Shown piece after piece: positions 60,606-64,000 of a DNA stretch of 64,000 nt. Under the pieces are notes generated by a model. That model did not search any database and was not told where the DNA came from. It saw nothing but the letters and a program-made list of their open reading frames with translations. This DNA comes from Shewanella putrefaciens (GTDB lineage Bacteria > Pseudomonadota > Gammaproteobacteria > Enterobacterales > Shewanellaceae). The stretch is from assembly GCF_016406325.1 (NCBI RefSeq), contig NZ_CP066370.1, positions 1,116,001-1,180,000 of the forward strand, in the 5' to 3' direction. The position numbers and the translations under genes are program-made. The first letter of the stretch is position 1, and every line of letters begins with the position of its first letter.

Positions 60606-61277
60606 TTAACCAAAAGCTTTATTTAGTATCATGGCGGTAAAAGCGGTCTTTAAATAAAAGCCACGAGGATTGGTCATTTTGAGGCTACCATTTTCGGCAA
60701 TGCTTTGCGTTAATGCTCTGCTATTGGCTGCTTTTGGCCGTAGCTGTAATACTTCGCCGTGACGGGCTGTGAGTTTCTCAACTTTTCCTAGTGCAATAAG
60801 CTCCATTATTTCTTCCCAATCTTGTTGTAATAGACGTAATTCATCGGGATCTGGTTGCCATAAAATAGGCGTGCCAATACGGCGAGCACCGACAGATATT
60901 TGTCTTTCACCCTCGACGGGAACCCAAAGCACGCGCTGTAGTTTGTGGCAGACTAGGCTGTTTTCCCAAGTAAGTCCTTCAATTTGCGAGAGCGGCGCGA
61001 CACATACATAGGTTGTTTCTAACGGTTTTCCTTGTGCATTTATGGGAATGGTTTTGAGCTCGACACCTAGATGTAAAAAGTCTTGTTCAGGTTTAGAGCC
61101 CGCTGTTGCACCCAATTCCATTTCGATGAGTTGGCCAACCCAGCCCTTATCTCGCTTAAGATTTTTGGGGACGGTTATTCCTCTATTAGCAGCAATTTGT
61201 GCCAAACTTACGCCAGCCATCATATTGGCGCGCTCGAGTAATTCGGTGAGATTTTCTGGAGGGATAATTGCTTTCAT
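60606..61277 (-). CDS. mutH: DNA mismatch repair endonuclease MutH
   Basis: The 223-residue protein has the catalytic D-x(n)-E-x-K set ([12 protein letters not shown], with an earlier Glu in [17 protein letters not shown]). It nicks the unmethylated strand at hemimethylated GATC, directed by MutS and MutL, so the organism should have Dam methylation. The ATG at 61277 has GGAGGG shortly before it. It is divergent from rppH across a DnaA-box-rich gap. Confidence 0.95.
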   Translation of the reverse strand: MKAIIPPENLTELLERANMMAGVSLAQIAANRGITVPKNLKRDKGWVGQLIEMELGATAGSKPEQDFLHLGVELKTIPINAQGKPLETTYVCVAPLSQIEGLTWENSLVCHKLQRVLWVPVEGERQISVGARRIGTPILWQPDPDELRLLQQDWEEIMELIALGKVEKLTARHGEVLQLRPKAANSRALTQSIAENGSLKMTNPRGFYLKTAFTAMILNKAFG

Positions 61278-61466
61278 GGGCGAATTTTACTTAAAAATAG
61301 TTCGTTAGCAACAGTGGTTAAAAAATGCTCTGGGGATTGGCGGTGATAACATTTATAAAGGGTAACTGCTAAGTTAATGATTTTAATGTTTATATCTTCA
61401 GTATTTAGATATCTTTTTAAAGGCGCTAAAAGTTACACTCGGCTTTCCCTTACGTTCCTCACATAC

Positions 61467-61593
61467 TTATCCACAGATATTATGGATAACTCCTAAAGTG
61501 AATGCCTTTAACCTAATGAAAAATGCAAGTCAATGCAAAAATTCGGTGTTTTTTATCGAAATGTGGATAGTTTTCAGAGTGTCCTGTGCATAA
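61467..61593. promoter_or_regulatory. first group of DnaA-box-like sites
   Basis: TTATCCACA (61467-61475, exact consensus) is followed by an inverted TATGGATAA (61481-61489, one mismatch), then TGTGGATAG (61562-61570, one mismatch) and TGTGCATAA (61585-61593, which fits TTWTNCACA on the minus strand). Confidence 0.6.
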
Positions 61594-61796
61594 CCTTTAT
61601 TGTAATTTAGTCTAGAATCACTATTAAGTTTTAAGGTTAAAAATTAACCTTAAATTGTTTATTTTACTGATGGTTTTAAAAATATTTTTTATCATGCTGA
61701 TATATATTAGCTTTTTCGTTCTGCTTCAACAGTGTACTGAACCTTGGAACTTCTGTTTTTTGGACGTTATAACAAGTTCAAGGGAGTTTCAAACAG

Positions 61797-61823
61797 GGAT
61801 ATCCACAGAAAATGTGGATATCC
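61797..61823. repeat. perfect 11-bp inverted repeat containing two DnaA-box-like sites
   Basis: GGATATCCACA (61797-61807) and TGTGGATATCC (61813-61823) are separated by GAAAA. Each arm contains a DnaA box with one mismatch (ATATCCACA). It lies about 140 bp before the rppH start. Confidence 0.75.
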
Positions 61824-61964
61824 TTGAGAATGCCTTCTTCTGTTTGTTGATAAATAATCCATATAGAGGAATTTATCCCATGTACCACTTAAAATAGAGG
61901 TTTGCTGAGAGACTGGCTTTATGAAACAATCGGATTATTAAAATTATCCTTATTCGGAGTCCAT

Positions 61965-62489
61965 GTGATTGATAGCGACGGCTTTCGCGCAAATGTGGGC
62001 ATAATAATTTGTAACAGATATGGTCAAGTTATGTGGGCTAGACGTTTTGGCCAACATTCTTGGCAATTCCCTCAAGGTGGTGTTGACGATGGTGAGTCAG
62101 CAGAGGAGGCTATGTACCGTGAGTTATATGAAGAAGTCGGCCTAAGACCCGAACATGTACATATATTAACCTCGACTCGTTCTTGGTTAAGGTATCGTCT
62201 ACCTAAGCGTTTAGTGAGGCAAGACAGTAAACCAGTCTGCATTGGGCAAAAGCAAAAATGGTTTCTGTTACAATTGAAAAGCCAAGATAGTGCGATTAAT
62301 TTAAGTTCTTCAGGGCATCCTGAATTTGACGATTGGCGTTGGGTAAGTTATTGGTATCCCGTGCGACAAGTCGTTTCATTTAAGCGTGATGTATATCGAA
62401 AAGTGATGAAAGAGTTTGCGGCAACGGCATTGTCATTCCAAACCCAGGAAATTCCGAGGAAGCGGGGAAGGCAAAAAACGACAGGCTGA
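61965..62489 (+). CDS. rppH: RNA pyrophosphohydrolase RppH (NudH)
   Basis: From the GTG at 61965, preceded by CGGAG, the 174-residue protein starts [19 protein letters not shown] and has the full Nudix box [20 protein letters not shown] followed by VGL. It removes pyrophosphate from 5' triphosphorylated mRNA to start RNase E decay. The frame opens 21 codons earlier, but that stretch is not family-like. ptsP begins 23 bp downstream, the rppH-ptsP order seen in E. coli. Confidence 0.95.
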
Positions 62490-62511
62490 TTTTCAAAGAG
62501 GATTGAAAACA

Positions 62512-64000
62512 GTGTTAAATACGCTTAGGGATATTACGCAGGCCGTGGCATCTGCCCACAGTTTAGAAACCGCATTAGCAGTCTTAGTTTCATCCACTAA
62601 AGCGGCAATGGACACTCAATGTTGCTCCATCTACATATTAGAAGAGCAAGAACTTGTGTTGTCGGCAACCGATGGCCTTGAAAAAAGTGCTGTTGGTCGG
62701 GTGCGTATGCCGCTGACAGAGGGATTAGTTGGACTTGCCGCCCAACGTGAAGAGGCCGTCAATTTAGCGGATGCTAGGCTTCATCCAAGGTTTAAACTCT
62801 TCCCCGAGGTTGCAGAAGAAGAATACCGTGCATTTTTAGCTGTACCTATTATCTATCAGAAAGCTGTTGTTGGTGTGATAGTGGTACAGCAGGCCAGTGC
62901 TCGTCAGTTTAGCGAGGGAGAAGAGGCGTTTTTAATGACGCTTGCCGCCCAACTTGCTATGGCTATACGCGGGTTGAAGCAAAAAGCTCAGGTGAGTTCG
63001 CACAACCAACAGATTTTGTTTCAAGGGACTTCTGCATCTAATGGTATTGCCATTGCTCATGCATTCGTACTTGGTGGTGAAATTGCCCTTGAGCAGCCCG
63101 ATGTGCGTTGTGAAAATATCGCCATTGAATCTAGCCGATTAGCGGCTGCGATGGGACGTTGTAAAGACGCCATTGGTGCCTTATCTCAACGATTTGATCG
63201 TGAGCAAGATGACGAAGTCGTCTCTATTTTCAATGCGTTACTATTATTACTCGATGATGCTAGTTTGGGTGGTGAGTACACCCGTGAAGTGCAATTAGGG
63301 TGGGCTGCAGAGTCGGCGGTAAGTCGAGTATCTTTGCGTTATATCCAACAGTTTTTTGCAATGGAAGACCCCTATCTTAAAGAACGCGCCAGTGATATTC
63401 GCGATCTCGGTCAAAAGGTATTACGTCAGCTAATCGAGCCTGAGCGTCTTGAACTTGAACCCGATAAGCCCGTCATTCTGGTGACCCGCGAAGCTGACGC
63501 CACTATGTTAGCCGAATTTCCAAGGCAAAAACTTGCAGGAATAGTCACGGAGCTTGGTGGTGTAAACTCCCATGCGGCAATTTTAGCCCGCGCTCTTGGC
63601 GTCCCAGCGATTACGGGGGTTGAGCAATTACTGTCTGCGGATATAGATCAAAAGCTATTAGTCGTGAATGCGAGCCGTGGACAACTGATGGTATCGCCAT
63701 CTCCAGCCGTTGTCAGCGAGTATCGCAGTTTGATTTCAGCGCAAAAAGCATTACAACGTCAGTATGCCCAAGAGTTGTCTTTACCTTCGGTAACCATAGA
63801 TGGTTCACGTATTCGTTTGTATTTAAACGCAGGATTACTCAGTGGTGTCGCCTCTGAAATAGCCGAGGGTGCCGATGGTATTGGGCTTTATCGAACAGAA
63901 ATTCCTTTTATGTTGCAACAACGCTTCCCGAGTGAATCAGAGCAAGTCAAAGTCTATCAGCAGGTTTTATTGGCTGCCTCAAATCGTCCCGTGGTGATGC
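62512..64000 (+). CDS. ptsP: PtsP (Enzyme I-Ntr, GAF-containing PEP phosphotransferase), 3' end outside the window
   Basis: The GTG start at 62512 follows AGAGGA, and the frame is open for 496 codons to the edge. It begins LNTLRDITQAVASAHSLE with a GAF domain (about 1-160), then the Enzyme I N-terminal region with the phospho-His in GGVNSHAAILARALGVPAIT (about residue 350), and enters the PEP-binding TIM barrel (GADGIGLYRTEIPF). It passes phosphate from PEP to NPr in the nitrogen PTS; the GAF domain binds glutamine or 2-oxoglutarate in relatives. About a third of the protein lies outside. Confidence 0.94.
   Translation, partial: MLNTLRDITQAVASAHSLETALAVLVSSTKAAMDTQCCSIYILEEQELVLSATDGLEKSAVGRVRMPLTEGLVGLAAQREEAVNLADARLHPRFKLFPEVAEEEYRAFLAVPIIYQKAVVGVIVVQQASARQFSEGEEAFLMTLAAQLAMAIRGLKQKAQVSSHNQQILFQGTSASNGIAIAHAFVLGGEIALEQPDVRCENIAIESSRLAAAMGRCKDAIGALSQRFDREQDDEVVSIFNALLLLLDDASLGGEYTREVQLGWAAESAVSRVSLRYIQQFFAMEDPYLKERASDIRDLGQKVLRQLIEPERLELEPDKPVILVTREADATMLAEFPRQKLAGIVTELGGVNSHAAILARALGVPAITGVEQLLSADIDQKLLVVNASRGQLMVSPSPAVVSEYRSLISAQKALQRQYAQELSLPSVTIDGSRIRLYLNAGLLSGVASEIAEGADGIGLYRTEIPFMLQQRFPSESEQVKVYQQVLLAASNRPVVM

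Larger units (their letters stand above)
61278..61964. other. 687-bp intergenic region between mutH and rppH with clustered DnaA-box-like sites
   Basis: No gene is supported; an 80-residue low-complexity frame at 61655-61897 is rejected. The region is AT-rich and carries six DnaA-box-like 9-mers (61467, 61481, 61562, 61585, 61799 and 61813), described in the findings. Divergent promoters of mutH and rppH must lie here. Confidence 0.6.

Noticed and set aside
61655..61897. 80-residue plus-strand frame before rppH
   Set aside because: Low-complexity hydrophobic translation, no ribosome site, and it runs through the perfect inverted repeat with DnaA-like sites.

Overview
The window is chromosomal DNA of a gammaproteobacterium, almost certainly a Shewanella. 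The gene order follows, from memory, the S. oneidensis MR-1 region of roughly SO_1265 to SO_1332. A stand-alone HptA phosphotransfer protein sits next to yhcC and gltBD, and the MMS operon, the hemL/clcA/erpA block and the mtnN/TRIC block are all in familiar gammaproteobacterial forms. I see no insertion sequence, prophage, CRISPR array, rRNA or plasmid function. Coding density is high, and most intergenic gaps carry clear hairpin terminators.

Layout. 1-13,350 is a polyamine (putrescine) uptake and catabolism locus: a puuB-like oxidase cut by the left edge, the regulator puuR, a puuD hydrolase broken by an in-frame TAA, puuA, the potFGHI importer, a second puuB-like oxidase, gabD and gabT. 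Together they would import putrescine, glutamylate and oxidise it, and channel GABA to succinate. 13,423-18,974 holds a luciferase-like flavin oxidoreductase, a POT peptide transporter and a chemoreceptor. 19,123-23,929 holds tRNA-Ile2(CAU) and the macromolecular synthesis operon rpsU-yqeY-dnaG-rpoD, with tsaD divergent. 25,243-33,704 holds plsY, folB, folK, uppP, rlmA, lpp, cca and the gspAB pair. 33,765-40,935 holds nhaD, hemL, pyrB, a ClC channel, a DUF6776 protein and erpA. 41,034-49,940 holds envelope and small unknown genes, anmK, an M23 peptidase, tyrS, a TRIC channel, a CbiB-like protein and mtnN. 50,153-64,000 holds gltBD, yhcC, hptA, oxyR, a membrane adenylate cyclase, mutH, rppH and the start of ptsP (cut by the right edge).

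Most genes are core functions. The observations most worth a second look are in regulatory DNA: six DnaA-box-like sites within about 355 bp between mutH and rppH, including a perfect 11-bp inverted pair; a set of GAACA/TGTTC elements resembling the E. coli PuuR box in front of the polyamine genes, plus an 18-bp perfect palindrome; an ArgR-box-like palindrome upstream of gltB; and a perfect 15-bp-arm palindrome after tyrS. At the protein level, puuD carries a nonsense codon that separates its catalytic Cys from its His/Glu, and RlmA has lost the glycines of its AdoMet motif. I did not find a convincing new multi-gene system such as defence, secretion or a biosynthetic cluster.
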